The translations under genes and the position numbers were made by a program. From Endocalyx cinctus (taxonomy: Eukaryota > Ascomycota > Sordariomycetes > Amphisphaeriales > Apiosporaceae), in assembly GCA_001600455.1 (NCBI GenBank), contig BCKC01000009.1, positions 682,001-746,000 on the forward strand: a stretch of DNA of 64,000 nt. The letters run 5' to 3'. Below are positions 48,012-60,400 of this stretch, piece after piece. Below the pieces are notes generated by a model, which had not been told where the DNA came from, searched no databases, and worked only from the letters and a program-made list of their open reading frames with translations. Position 1 is the first letter of the stretch; each line of letters begins with the position of its first letter.

Positions 48012-49321
48012 AAAAAAAAAACATTCAGCATGTCTGCAAGCGTGTGTATATGTGTATATTTATGAATAGGATAGAGCTATTTGTCGATATTATCCCATTA
48101 AGTGTTATCGTTTTTAGGGGTTGTAAATACCATATCCCTTGATATAGTATATAAAATACAAGTATGATTTTTACAACTAGCCGGTATACTTATATACGGT
48201 ATCTCCGGTCGCCTTTTTAAATAAATATCTACGTACGTGAAATAAGAACTAAATGGTACGATGAGAAACTGAACTGACCGTTTTTTTAAGTACGTGATGT
48301 GATATATGATGATGCGTAGATCCATGGATTATGGATATACTTGTATGTACTGTATGTAATCTTCTTACAATCCAAACGCACGGCCTCATTCATATGTACA
48401 AGTAAGACTGAACACCGCCCTAATTAGTAGTTGTTCATTCACTTTTATTTAATTATACCTCGTAATTACTCCGTATAGCAAATTGTTTTCGTCATCTCAG
48501 TCCTATAAAATTCATACAAACAAATATGATTATTATAGAAATATATTCACGACCAATGAGAGAGGGAAAAGAACGAGAAAAGGAAAGAAAAGCAATTAAC
48601 TAAAATGAATAAGATCAACAAACGGCAAAGTCTTTTTGTAGCGTGGAATTTACCCCTGATAGCGCCCTGTTCTTGTACGCTATAATTAAGTACAGCAGTA
48701 TCCTTAAGGTTTAAGTACCTTATTCCACGGGCGTATCATTCACTGTAAGATTGACTTGTTCATTGATGTTTGATAATAAAATCTTGACTTATCCTTGCTC
48801 ATACTTGACTTGACTACGCTTGCTTGACCTTTTACCGAGCGCTGACCGTATAAATAATGAATAAACTTCAACAAATTTCTTATATCAAAAACGAAAGAAA
48901 AAATAAAAAAGTAAAAAAGTAAAAAAGTCTATAAGTAATCATTACGTGGTAGATTATTTGTCTCATAATCATAATTCTATCTGGCGTTTTCTCTTTTTTT
49001 TTTTCTCCACCCTCCTTCAGCCTGCTCTTTAATAATATACTGTATATACTACTACTTTACTCCACCAGAGCTTTCTGGGGGTTTAAAAATATATATATAT
49101 ATATATTAATAAAATAGAAAATAAACTGGTGAGAATTTCGTCGGTGACCGGTTCTCACTTCTCCCGTTCTCCCCGTATTATCGGCGTATTCCTTTGCCGT
49201 TCACTACCTTTCCCTTCTGGAGCTGAATAATTTTTATCGAAAAAAAAAAAAAAAAAAAAAAAAAGTATAGAAAAAAAATAAGCCCTTATCGTATACGCTA
49301 TTATTTCCTTTATTTTCAAAA
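48012..49321. other. Intergenic, AT-rich
   Basis: 3' side of the monooxygenase and promoter of the Zn2Cys6 gene. Contains TACTCCGTA at 48467-48475, an (AT)9 run at 49089-49106 and A25 at 49240-49264, about 57 bp before the regulator ATG. No gene seen. Confidence 0.45.
49240..49264. repeat. A25 homopolymer upstream of the regulator gene
   Basis: Uninterrupted A run in the presumed 5' leader or core promoter of the Zn2Cys6 gene. Confidence 0.85.
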
Positions 49322-52092
49322 ATGGATCCATCTTCTCTGGATCCCCGTCTTCGTGATACTGGTCAAGATTCAATCGTTGTCAATGGTTCTTCTCTCGTAT
49401 CCTCGCATTCTAGACCCCAACATGCATCGCCTCAAGATTCAATTCATAGTTTATCGCCCGATAACGCTACTATCGCGTTTACGCCCCAAACTCCTTCGGG
49501 CTCCCTCGTAAATCCCGACCCTACCGCAGCCGAAGGAACTCCCGTCTACTCCGGTAACACGCCCCACGATCCCAACGATCCAAAACGCCCGAGGGCCTGC
49601 GAAGCCTGCCGTGGATTAAAAGTCAAATGCGAGCCCGACCCGACCAACCCCGACGGTCCTTGCAAGCGATGTGCGAAAGCCGGTCGAAGCTGCATCGTCA
49701 CCCAACCGACCAGAAAGAGGCAGAAGAAGACGGACAGCCGCGTCGCCGAGCTGGAGAAGAAGATCGACGCCCTGACCGCCAGCTTGCAAGCTACCAGAGG
49801 CGCTCCGCCCGCCCACGACCCGCACGAAGATCACAACGGCTTCGGTCACCCTTCCTTCGGCAACATCGTCCAAAATTGGGGGCCTCCCGCCTCCTCCTCG
49901 CGTGATCCTCGCGAGCAGCATCAGTACGATGCCGGCCCCGAAAGACCCTCCACCCTGCCGCCGATGCCCGTGACGGGCCAAAAGCGAAAGTTCAACGACA
50001 CTCGACCACCACCCCTAACCGAAAGCCCCAAAGACGTACCGGCGTCGATATCGGTATCGACGCCCGCTCCGGCCGCGAACGAACCCGATTCTTCCACCGG
50101 TAACTGCCCGCACGTCGACATCATCGATCGGGGGCTGATCTCCATCGAAGAAGCTTCGCAGCTCTTTGTCCGCTATACCGATCATATGGCCGCGCACTTA
50201 CCCGCCGTGGTATTTCCTAAGGGTACCACCGTCGATAGCCTGCGCAAATCGAGACCGACTTTATTCCTCTCCATCATGTCCGTAGCTTCTTCCGAGACTC
50301 CCGTCATGCAGCGCCAATTGGTTCGAGACCTCATGCAGATATTCGCCGACAAGATTATCATTCGCGGAGAGAAGAGTCTAGAGTTGGTCCAAGCATTGCT
50401 GGTTAGCGTGATCTGGTACTTTCCCCCGGAGCACTTTGAAGAGCTCAAGTTTTATTCTTTCATACATCTTGCCGCCGTCATGGCCGTCGATATTGGTCTC
50501 GGCCGAAGGAAGCATAACGCAAAATCCCGTCTCATCCCGTACACCTGGAGAGATCATCCGTTCAGGAAGAATGCCCTCCCAGATCCCTCCACCGTCGAAT
50601 CTCGACGAACATGGCTTGCCTCGTACTTCTTGGCATCCAACGTAGCTATGGCTCTACATCGCCCCAATCTCATTCGATGGGCCCCGTTCATGACGGAATG
50701 TATGGATATCCTGGAGTCTTCGCCGGATGCTGAGCCGTCCGACAGATACTTGTGCCATCTCGTCTGGACCCATCGTCTCGCCGAGGAGGTCGGCATCCAG
50801 TTCTCCATGGACGATCCCGCCGTCTTTGTGAATGTAGCAGAGCAAAAAGTACAGTTCGCCTTGAAGGGATTCGAAAGAGATCTAGCGAAATATAGCGAAA
50901 GTATATCCGACGAGGACCGGAAACGTAAGTTGACTATGAACTTTTTCACATACCTGCTCATATCCATATTAACATAAACCTAGCGTCACTTCTACTCAGT
51001 TTCAACGTCTTAAATCTCTATATGCATGAGATTGCGTTGTATGTTGATAAAAGCAGTGAGGAATACCGTGCTCCCTTCAATGCGGATGCTCTTCGAGATC
51101 CCATTCCCGGTCTCGGTGACTGTCTTACCGCTGCGCATATCAATGCGCTATCGTCTTGTTTGACTGCTATAGATGGCATATTCGAGACATTTCTTGCCAT
51201 GGATACGTGCAGCATCCGCTGTCTCCCGATCTTTAACTTCGTTCGTGTTGCTTATGCGGTTGTTGTCCTCATCAAGATGTACTTCAGCGCCAGCAGCCCG
51301 ACTTCCGAATTGGGCAAGGTCATTAATAAAGACAACATGAAAGTTGCCCAATACCTAGATAGATTGGTGGACAAATTCCGCGACACGGTAGCTGCGGATA
51401 AGTCTCGGCCAGCGGGCAAGTTTCTCGTCGTCCTTGTTGTGCTGCGCGGGTGGTTCCACAAACACGGACAAACTAAGGGGCAGATCGAAGCCAAGACGGA
51501 TTCTCAAGCGCCTCCAAACGGCGACGGCCAGACGCAAGAAAGAGCTCCACCGGGACCCACACCCCAATCGCAACCGATGCCACCTCAACAACCGCCTCAA
51601 TCAAAACCCAATCCTCAGAACACACCCCTCCAACTGCTTTCCGAGATCGCCACCGGCACGGGAGGACTCCCAGGAAGCGCTCAATCAACACAAGCGCCGC
51701 CTCCAAACCCGATGGTGAGCTCGTCGGCGGATTACCAAGCGTGGCTACAAACCGGCACGCAACAGCCTTTCCTCTACGACCCGAACACGGGAGCGCCGAC
51801 GACGACTGCGGCTACGAGCATGACGCCCGACATGGGCGGGATGCTCGCGGGCGGGGCGGGAAGCGCCATGAGCTGGTTCAGCGGCTCGTTCCCCGTCGAC
51901 ATAGAGTACGGCGGCATCGGCGACGGCTTCGAACAAGCTATGGGTCTGACCCTAACCGGCTTCGGAGGCGGAAGTCCCGGTGACCAGGCCAGTTACGAGA
52001 ATAGCATGCGTTTCATGATGCAGAACGACGACATGGTCAACTCCATGATAGATTCGGCCTCGGGAGGTCCCTTGCCGTACGGTTACCCGTAA
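49322..52092 (+). CDS. Zn(II)2Cys6 binuclear-cluster transcription factor
   Basis: Predicted nuclear DNA-binding regulator. Model: 49322-50924 and 50984-52092, with a 59-bp GT...AG intron (phase 1); 903 residues. The zinc cluster is at Cys93, 96, 103, 114, 117 and 124 (CX2CX6CX10CX2CX6C), followed by a basic linker RKRQKK and a predicted coiled coil (~139-158, RVAELEKKIDALTASL), normal for a homodimer. The cluster, with a longer middle loop, resembles the Leu3/War1 group. The middle region (~250-620) is helical, as in fungal regulator inhibitory domains; the C terminus is Pro/Gln- then Gly/Met-rich, a likely activation region. Target genes are unknown. It lies between the Baeyer-Villiger enzyme and the pseudo-dynamin, all on +, with >1.2 kb gaps each side. 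Confidence 0.92.
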
Positions 52093-53362
52093 AAAAAACA
52101 ACCCACGCATACGCTTTTTTTCTTCTTCTCTTTGAACTCGTCTTTTACGGATTGCTTGCAAATTATTTTTTTTTTCGACAACGGTGTTACATGGAACAAG
52201 TGTAAAGTATTAGGCATACGGGTGGGACTATTTATCCTCAAATATATTTTATCGCGAATTTATTTTTATCCCCCTTTTATCTATCGACTCTCCCCCCGTC
52301 GAATTTCCTTACGTTACGTACGACGATTACGCGACAAAACCAACATTGTATTTCTCACGGTTGTGAATCTGTAGGCAGTTTATTGAAGGGAAACAGTATG
52401 GCTACGGAGTTCTGGTGTACTCAAGAGACAGATAAAACGAGAGGGAATAAGTGGACTTACTTGTGTTTACTAAACCTAGGCTCTTAGGGACATGATGGAA
52501 ACTGGGAATGTTCATTATTTTTAATTCTTTTGCCTGCTTGGCACTACGTTATTGATTTTGCCTGCGATTTCAAATCAGTTGTGTACTACGTATGGACGGA
52601 TGGTTGACAAGGAGGAAATATAGCGGTTTCAAGGGTCTTTGCATTATCGAAGAGAGCTTTTATTTCGACTCAACCATCACCGGTATAAGGAAAAAGGGGT
52701 TTTTCCTTTGATATTGCGTTTCTATTATGCGATCTATTTAGTCTTGTTCTGTACGTATAACATACATATGTTTACTTCGAGGTATTCTTCCATATACAGA
52801 ACATGAAAAATAGTATCGTTCATCTCTAGGATTCTATACCTAGTGCCAGTTGTCGTTTCCTAGGCCATGCATGTAGCCAACAGTGCCTACTTGAGTAGGT
52901 AACAATTAATCCTTCCTTACTTTTACCTCTTTAGTCTGACGGAAGCTGGCGTACACGTCCTTGGGCGCGCAATATGGTACAGCTAAGTCGCTGCCTCTCT
53001 TTTGTTACTTATTTCCTTCCCTTTTTTTCGAAGCTTCATAATAATTTACAGCTGCAAAACAATAACGTCGCTTCCTTATACACTAAGCGGGAAGGTTGGT
53101 TGGTAACCAGGCAGAATAATGACATACCCATTTTGTATATCACTTCTTGATTTTTTTTTTTTTTTGAAAAAAAGAAATCTGTTTCTGAAACTTTTTCATG
53201 TTTATAATGGTCAGACCGTGAGACTCTTTTTGTCTATTATTCATTAGTTGTCATTATAGGATATCTTCATTATCCCCCTCCCACATTATTATTCTGTGTT
53301 CTAGTTTTGATATATGGAGTTATTGTATTACATAGATTGAACGTGGTATTTTTGATTCTACA
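52093..53362. other. Intergenic
   Basis: 1.27 kb between co-oriented regulator and pseudo-dynamin genes; T-rich near 53149-53165. No gene seen. Confidence 0.45.
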
Positions 53363-56300
53363 ATGACGGATACAATGTCGGGAGAAGATCCCGCCGCCCA
53401 GCTCGCGGGAGTGCTGGACAGGCTGTACGAGCACGGCATCGCCTTCGTCGGGAAATCACCTAGAATCGTGATCCTCGGCACCAGGTCTTCGTTGAACGCG
53501 TCCGTGTTCGATGACATCGCCGCCAGCTTTCTGCCGAGGATGTCACATTTGGTCGAACGCCGCCTGGCCTCAAACGGGACTGTGATACAGGAACGCGTGA
53601 TTGACGGACGAGACAGCAATCACTGGTGGCCACAAGGATCTTCCGCAGAGTTCTTCGAAAATGCATTCGAGCCCGTTGTAGTGGAAAATGTATTCCATAC
53701 GACCAGTCAAGGGTCATCGGGGCCTCAAGTCAAACTTGTTGCCCTTCCAGGCTTCCTTGACTACATGTCGGGGCAAGGAATGCTAAATGAGGTTGTTAAT
53801 CAGAAAAAGTATGATCTCTTGGTCGACTTCTACCTGACTCGCGACGGTGCCGTTATCGTCCCGGTGATATCGGCAGAAGACACGATGCTTCACGTGGAAA
53901 GGCTTTTCTCCAAGATTCGGGGATTCGACCCACGCTACGAGCGGACCGTCGGCATCATCGCCGGCCTCAGCCTTGTGCGTTCGAGATCGCCGGCCGTCGC
54001 CAACGCGATCCGTCTGGCCACGAATGTGGACCCGATGTACGCGCTCCCGTGCGGATGGCACCTGCTCCGCAACCCGCCCCACGGGAAAGAGCCTCAAGGC
54101 TTGGATGAAAAGGCATTTTTCGAGAAGAACCCCTGGCACGACGTCCCCGCCACCCGCAAAGGGCTGGCCGCCATTTCGTCGAGACTCGAGGCCATGGCCT
54201 ACAACTACGTTGTGCAGAACGCGCACGACCTCGTCAGGTTGTCGCGGGAGCGTTTGGACCACTGCAAGTTTCGGTTGACGCAGCTGGGACAGACTCGCAC
54301 GACGCCGTCGCAATGGCGCTCCTATCTCAGTAGCGTGGCCCGACGGTATCAAATGTTGGCCCAGCACGCTATCGAGGGCAGCTACTTGGACGACTTTTTC
54401 AGCGGGCTCTTCGAGGCCGACAGAGTTGTCGCCATGAATAGCAGGATGAGGAAGATTCGCTCATTTATGCATATTTTGAACAACACATTTGAGCTTGTCC
54501 TCACCACGAAAGGGTCGAAAAGGGTGATCGTCTCGGACGACACTCCGGTCGGTGAAACACAAACCAGCAACAAAGATACGCTATCTTGGATCATGCAGAG
54601 TATCGTTAAGCATTATAAACTACCTGATCCCGAAAAGATCACTCTGGAAGACATGACGAATGAGCTTAAGACAATCGTACCTACTCTCGAAGGCGTCAAC
54701 AATTTTGGGGGCGTGCATAACGGCGTTTTCATGCGATTATTCCGAGATCAGTCGCAGCCGTGGGAGGTGATCGCGAGCCGCCATATCGACCTCGTGATTC
54801 AGGTGACGAAATGTTTCGTCGAGCAAGCCGTCGAACACGTGGTCGGCTCCAACGAGAACACGTACGTAGCCATACTTTCGGAAATCGTGGATCCTTTCTT
54901 CGAAGCGAAGCAGACCGTTTTGAAGGCGAAGCTGCAGGAACTCCTCCAACATTATCGGACGGGCAGTCCCGTCATTCTGGATTCCGAAGTCGCAGACTCG
55001 TTGGAACGTCGGCACCAGAGGAGAAGATCGATGGCCGATCAGTTTCCAGCTACTTCTGCTAGCAAGACTGACCTCACTCCGGAAGAGTTGACGAAGTACA
55101 TCGAAAGCTACTTTCAAGCCAGCGACGAGGATGAACGGGCTATCGAAGGCTTGATTGAGATGTTTGAAGTTTACTACGAAGTATGTCTCCCATTTCAATA
55201 CGTCATCTTCCCCTGGAATTGTAACATAGGGGATTAATTATAAAAACGCGTTGCCGCTGACACAAAGTTCTACTAGTTATCTCTCCGAAACTTCACGAAT
55301 AGCGTGATGGTACTGGCTGTCGAGAACTGTCTCGTTGCCGAGCTTCCGTTAATATTCACGCTGGATCATGTGATGGAGATGAATGACGAGACGCTCGAGC
55401 ATTTCGCCACCGAATCCCGCGAGACTATTTTCCAGCGGGCAGAGTTATACGCTAAGTGCAATGCTCTAAAGGACGCGGTGAACTGGTTCACGAAATTCGC
55501 GCCCACCGGTAAGCTCGAGCTCCATTTCCTTTCTTACATTAATAGAAAACTGACTTGTGGCTGACCCTTTTTTTTTTTTATCGTGTATAGTTATGCCCTC
55601 GTTTCTCTCGGAACTTGAAAATCTACCTGCCATGGATCGTCCCACACCAGTTCAAAGATCCCCAAAAACAAACGTCGGCCCTACCGCCATTCCATCGCCC
55701 TCGCCTACGCCGACACCGGAAGAGTATACAACGGCCAGAGAACGCGACTCTGCATCTAAGTCCCCGGTAGAGAAGCTTGCAGCCATGTTCGAGAAAGATA
55801 TCAATATCTCTGAGGGTCCCCACGACAGCCCGGCTCCGCACACCGGTGACAACACACAGACTGCCGAACTCGCCAATGCTAAAGATAATGTAGTATTCGG
55901 AAGTGGAGATCCGATCGTGTTTGGAAGACCCAATCTCATACGAACGTCCAGTTCCATGAGATCCGTCGCCAGATCTCTCGAACGATCCTCCAAATCACCC
56001 AGCGACATGGACGTCTCCTGTCGTAGCGGTAGCTCATCCGACGAGAAGTTAAGCGAAAAGTCCAAGTCGCCGGATCACGCCGCGAGCCTCGGTTCCAATG
56101 AAGGCAACGAGATAAGTCGACCTCTGGATGTAGTCGATAGAGCTATGTCGTCGCCGCCCAGGCTCCTGCCGTTAGCTCCTCAAACCGGAGACGATGTGGG
56201 CTCGCCCAGCCCCTTTTCGCTGCTTCCCCGAAGCGGTAGTAAGAGCGATCGTCCCAGCCCCTTCAGCAGCACCGCGAGAGTGTCGTTTGAGAGTCACGGC

Positions 56301-56477
56301 GACGACAACGACGATGACGACGACGACTACGATGATGCCACCCCGTCTCGGCCGCCGAAGGTGGACGTGCGTGCCAATTCTGCTAGCCCTATCGTCCGCC
56401 GCCTGAATCAGCACTCTTTGGGAAAGGTGGTTAAAAGAAGAACTTTTCAGTACCGAAAACCTCAGAAGAAGGATTGA
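53363..56477 (+). CDS. Dynamin-like protein with degenerate GTPase motifs (pseudo-GTPase)
   Basis: Model: 53363-55180, 55277-55508, 55591-56477; 978 residues. The overall plan is dynamin/Mx-like: N-terminal GTPase-like domain (~30-290), middle/stalk helices (~300-560), GED (~590-680; YYE, ISL-like helix start, VMVLAVENCLVAELPLIF, then ESRETIFQRAELYAK) and a Ser/Pro-rich disordered tail of ~290 residues. The nucleotide motifs are lost: the P-loop position reads GTRSSLNAS (no GKS), G3 reads LVALPG (Ala128 where DLPG is expected) and G4 reads IIAGLS in place of TKPD. Introns in the GED are normal, the frame is intact and the coding bias is strong, so this is not an obvious pseudogene. It probably acts as a non-hydrolysing scaffold or partner of active dynamins (inference). 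Met5 is an alternative start. Confidence 0.85.
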
Positions 56478-57425
56478 CTCTTCTTTCTTTCTTTCTTTAG
56501 AAAGGATGCGTTGGTGGGAAGGTTAAATGAATTTTTTCTTTTTCTTTTTTTTTCAGTCTGATCGAGTCGTTGGTTTTGTTGTCGGTTATTGCATGGTGGT
56601 TATGATTGAATTAGATATTTGTTAATAGACAAATTGTGGGCTTTCGGCTAAACTAGAAAGTGGCGTATATAGCCATCTTCGTTTATAAACAGTTCTTTCA
56701 TTTATATGCGTCCGTACTGCCAAGGTGTACTTTTTTTTCGCCAGAACTTCGTGGACCCTCGAATCACGTATTGATATATTCTTCCCATTACACTACGTGC
56801 TGACGGGTCTCTATCATATATGCGGGCTACCTCATCTGGATACAACAGGGTCTCTCAGGCCGGATCATTTTTTCACCGGAGATTTATATATCTCGCTCTC
56901 TCCCGAACACGGCCTGACTGCTCGTTCCACCTAGCCGGACGCAGTTGATGATATACTTTGAAAAAGCTATGTACGTGCTTTTGGCTTTAGCTTAACTTGA
57001 GATTCAGGTCCCTTGCGTGAGCTACAGACTCACCTTCTCTATAAAACACTTGTGGGTGTGATTTCACGCCACTACTTCACCACTTCCGAGGTTTGGCTCC
57101 CCCTTTTGACGTTAACACTGATTTACATGGAGACTCAGATCCTTCTCCGGACTCCAAGCCCACGTCTTGTATATAATTTACCCGTTGTATCTTTTTCACA
57201 CTGGTATCTCTTAAAACCCAAACCTTTTCACCTGTTTACATTCGTGTTCACGTTGTCCGGAAACTCACAGTTCGCCACCATGTCGGACCACTGGGGTATT
57301 TCTGATGAACTAATGAGTATACCGATTAATTCAAGCCTTACTATGACGTATCGTATGTGTCATCATGGGTATTCATGTCGATTATTGTTCTATAAGTTAA
57401 ATCTATATACAATATTAGATCTTGA
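56478..57425. other. Convergent 3' intergenic region
   Basis: 948 bp between the pseudo-dynamin (+) and DUF3433 (-) stops. A + strand frame at 57013-57525 has no gene-like bias and overlaps the neighbour antisense; not accepted. Confidence 0.45.
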
Positions 57426-60400
57426 TTATTCCCTCACCATTAACAAATCATCGAATTCAATCCTCCGTCTTCTTATTCCGAATAACGGGGAAAGTTGTTC
57501 CTCTCCGTATTTTCCTCCTTTATGATCCCACCAGCCCATGGTATACGAGTCTCTATAGTAGATACTGTTATTGCCGCTGCTCATCCTCCTGTCGTCGTTA
57601 TCATTACTACCACTCTCATCCCCGCCGCGCAGCTGCTGCACCGTCCCGTACGGCTTCTTCTCGGGCCCGTCGGCGGCGAACGAATCGACCCGATCGATGC
57701 CGTCGGAGAAGCGCCCGTCCCGGCCGTCGACGAGCAGAGCGGCCGCGCCCGCGATCGAGGTCGGGTTATGCGGCAGGATCCGCCGAAACGGCAGTAGCGC
57801 GCGCATGGCGACGACGCAGATCGCCATGAACCCGAACATGATCTGCAGCGCGATCTTGGGACCGAGGTTCTGCTGCAGCCGGCGGCCGCTCGCCGTTCCC
57901 GTCCGGGTGAGCGTCGCTTCGCTAGTAGTAGTCGTCGAATCGTCGTCGGCTGCAGCTCGGCCGAAGAGCCGTCGTCCTAAAGACGATAAAATCGAAGTCG
58001 AGGAGGATCGCTTCTTTTCGGAAGAAGAAGAAGAAGAGGAAGTTGTCGCGCTAATTCGGGCGTAACTCGACCAGGACAGGGCCCTATACCGCCCCGAAAG
58101 CTTCTCGGCGCTCTGTCGAGCCAGGTCGGTGTTATTCTCGCCCGCGAGCTGCTCGAAGGGCACCCCGTCTCTGCCGTCCACCATGGCCTTGAGAAACTGG
58201 TCTATATCCTCGTATTGGCCGTCGGCCGTCGTCCAGTTTCCGGAAGAGGCCAGCGAAACCCACATATTACCGTCTACGGAGTCGAACGTGGCGATGCCGC
58301 CGAGCAGGTCGTTCGTCACGGTCACCGCGCTGCTCTCGTCCACCGCGGGCGTCGAGTCCTGCACGATATCCATCTCGGGGTACCGCACGTCGACCTTGGT
58401 CTCGACCTGCTCGATTTTCTGCCAGCATAGCAGGGTGCCTACGTCCGCGTCCGCCAGCTCGTACATGGCGACGGTATCGTTCGACACCTTGCTCCCCGTG
58501 GGCTTGACGACGCCCGTGCCGATGGTGACGGCGAGCGAGGGACACCCCCACTTGCTCTCCGAGGCCGACACGCTGCCGGATATGTACGAGGTCGCGCTGA
58601 CGGCGACGCCGCCCTCGCTTCCCGATTTGACCTCGGCGCCGTCGCCGGTGATGGTGATGGCGCGCGTCCCGCTGCCCAGGGTGTAGCTGAGCCCCGTCGC
58701 CTTGCCGAACCGGCCCGTCACGGCGTCGTCGCGGATGAAGAAGTGCTGCGTCCACGTGGCCGAGCTCTCGTTCGTCTCCGGTCGCTTGTCGCACAGCGTG
58801 AAGGGGATCGACGTCTCGAGGCGGAGGAGGACCGCCCCTTCTACGTAGCTGGCCTGCGAGGCCGGGTCGGAGCTGTTGCTGATCGCGTTCGTGCTCGCGT
58901 TCACGGTCTCGACGTACTTATTCCACGACGAGGACGGCAGAGTGGTGCAGTTTAATTTGGGCCGCAGCGCCTGCGTGCTGAGGCGTATGACGCCTTCGGT
59001 AGTATCGTCGTCTTCGGTATCCGTGACTTCGAAAGTGGGGAACGCGAGGGTGTCGTGCGTCCACTTCGGGTAGGCTAGATCGTGGTAGGTGATCAGGTTG
59101 TTGAGGGTTCCCGCCCGCGCATCCGAGGTGAGGGAGTCGAACGAGGACATGTTGAACTGGTCCGTCCGCAGCATCGTGACCGGCGTCACCACGGGGACCT
59201 GTATCACGCTGTAAAGACCGGATAACACGACCGTTAAAAATGACGAGACCAGTGACGCCGTCAAGATAGCAACGAGCCCTAAATGCTTATTCTTTATCGA
59301 CGAAATCCACGCGGCCGGGCCTATTTGCGTCACGTAATTCACAGATACCGATTCCGAAGCTGGAGCGTTTCCGCGAATCAAGCTCACGTACGGAGAAAAC
59401 ACGGCGGCCGCGGACGCGACGCTCCCGAACATACTTGCGACGGCAATAGTGAGCCCCGCAGGGATGTAATAAGCAAACACGTCCGTCTTACGAGACTGAG
59501 CTTCGATGAAGCCGTTACGCTGATCAGATAGGGCCTGAATTCCCTCGAGGACTCCAATGAATATTAAGGGCAGGACTACCGACAGACCAATGAACCAGTC
59601 GTTGCTTCCAATCGGCCGCCACCACGTAACTGCGGATCCGACGGCCGATGCTGAGGTGCCAGTTTTTTCCGCTTCTCGTGGGAGAATCACGTCAATCTTG
59701 ACGGTAGGTTCTCTTTCGTTAGGATCTTGTACGAAGTGGCCGGAGAAGATGTATTGCCCCAAGGATTGATTTATCTGGGACAGCTTTGCAGATCCCAACC
59801 CCTTCAGCGCATAGACAAGACCTGGGCTTGATTTTAATACCGTCTCTGTATGTTCGATTGACCCCGGCGGCCAAGGAGTTACGCCACGAGGGCGGATGAA
59901 TATCAAGGTGACACTGATGATTGCCAGCAAGGTGAACGCGCCTACCAATACTCCGAATGATGGCGCTTTCACCTGGAGACGTTCTTCAGAAAAGGTTGCC
60001 GAGCCGGATACGCCGGTGACGTTGTTCGCGGATGTAAGCATTTGGCTCATCAGCTGAGTAGCGACGCCCTTGAAGACTCGGGTGACGCCAGATTCCAAGC
60101 CTCCGGACGATACTAGGCTAGACAGATCAGAGACGTTTTTTATGGATTCTACGATTTGTAGGAATGTCGGAGTAGACGTCGTCCAGAGAAGATCGTTGTC
60201 CACGATGTTATACAAGTACAAGTCGTCCATAGACTGAAGTGTGGATATTCCAAGGTCTCCGGGTAGGAAACCGGGGATCATGGATTGGCTCTCGTTCTTT
60301 AGCTCTATCCCGAGCGTTTCAGAATTTCCATCGTATGAGACCAAATAGTTGTTCATGCGATAGGACGGCTTGCATAAAAGCGCAGTAAGGTTATGGACCC

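Noticed and set aside
57013..57525. 170-residue open frame on +
   Set aside because: No recognisable motif, runs into the antisense of the DUF3433 C terminus, AT-rich codon use unlike real genes in the window.
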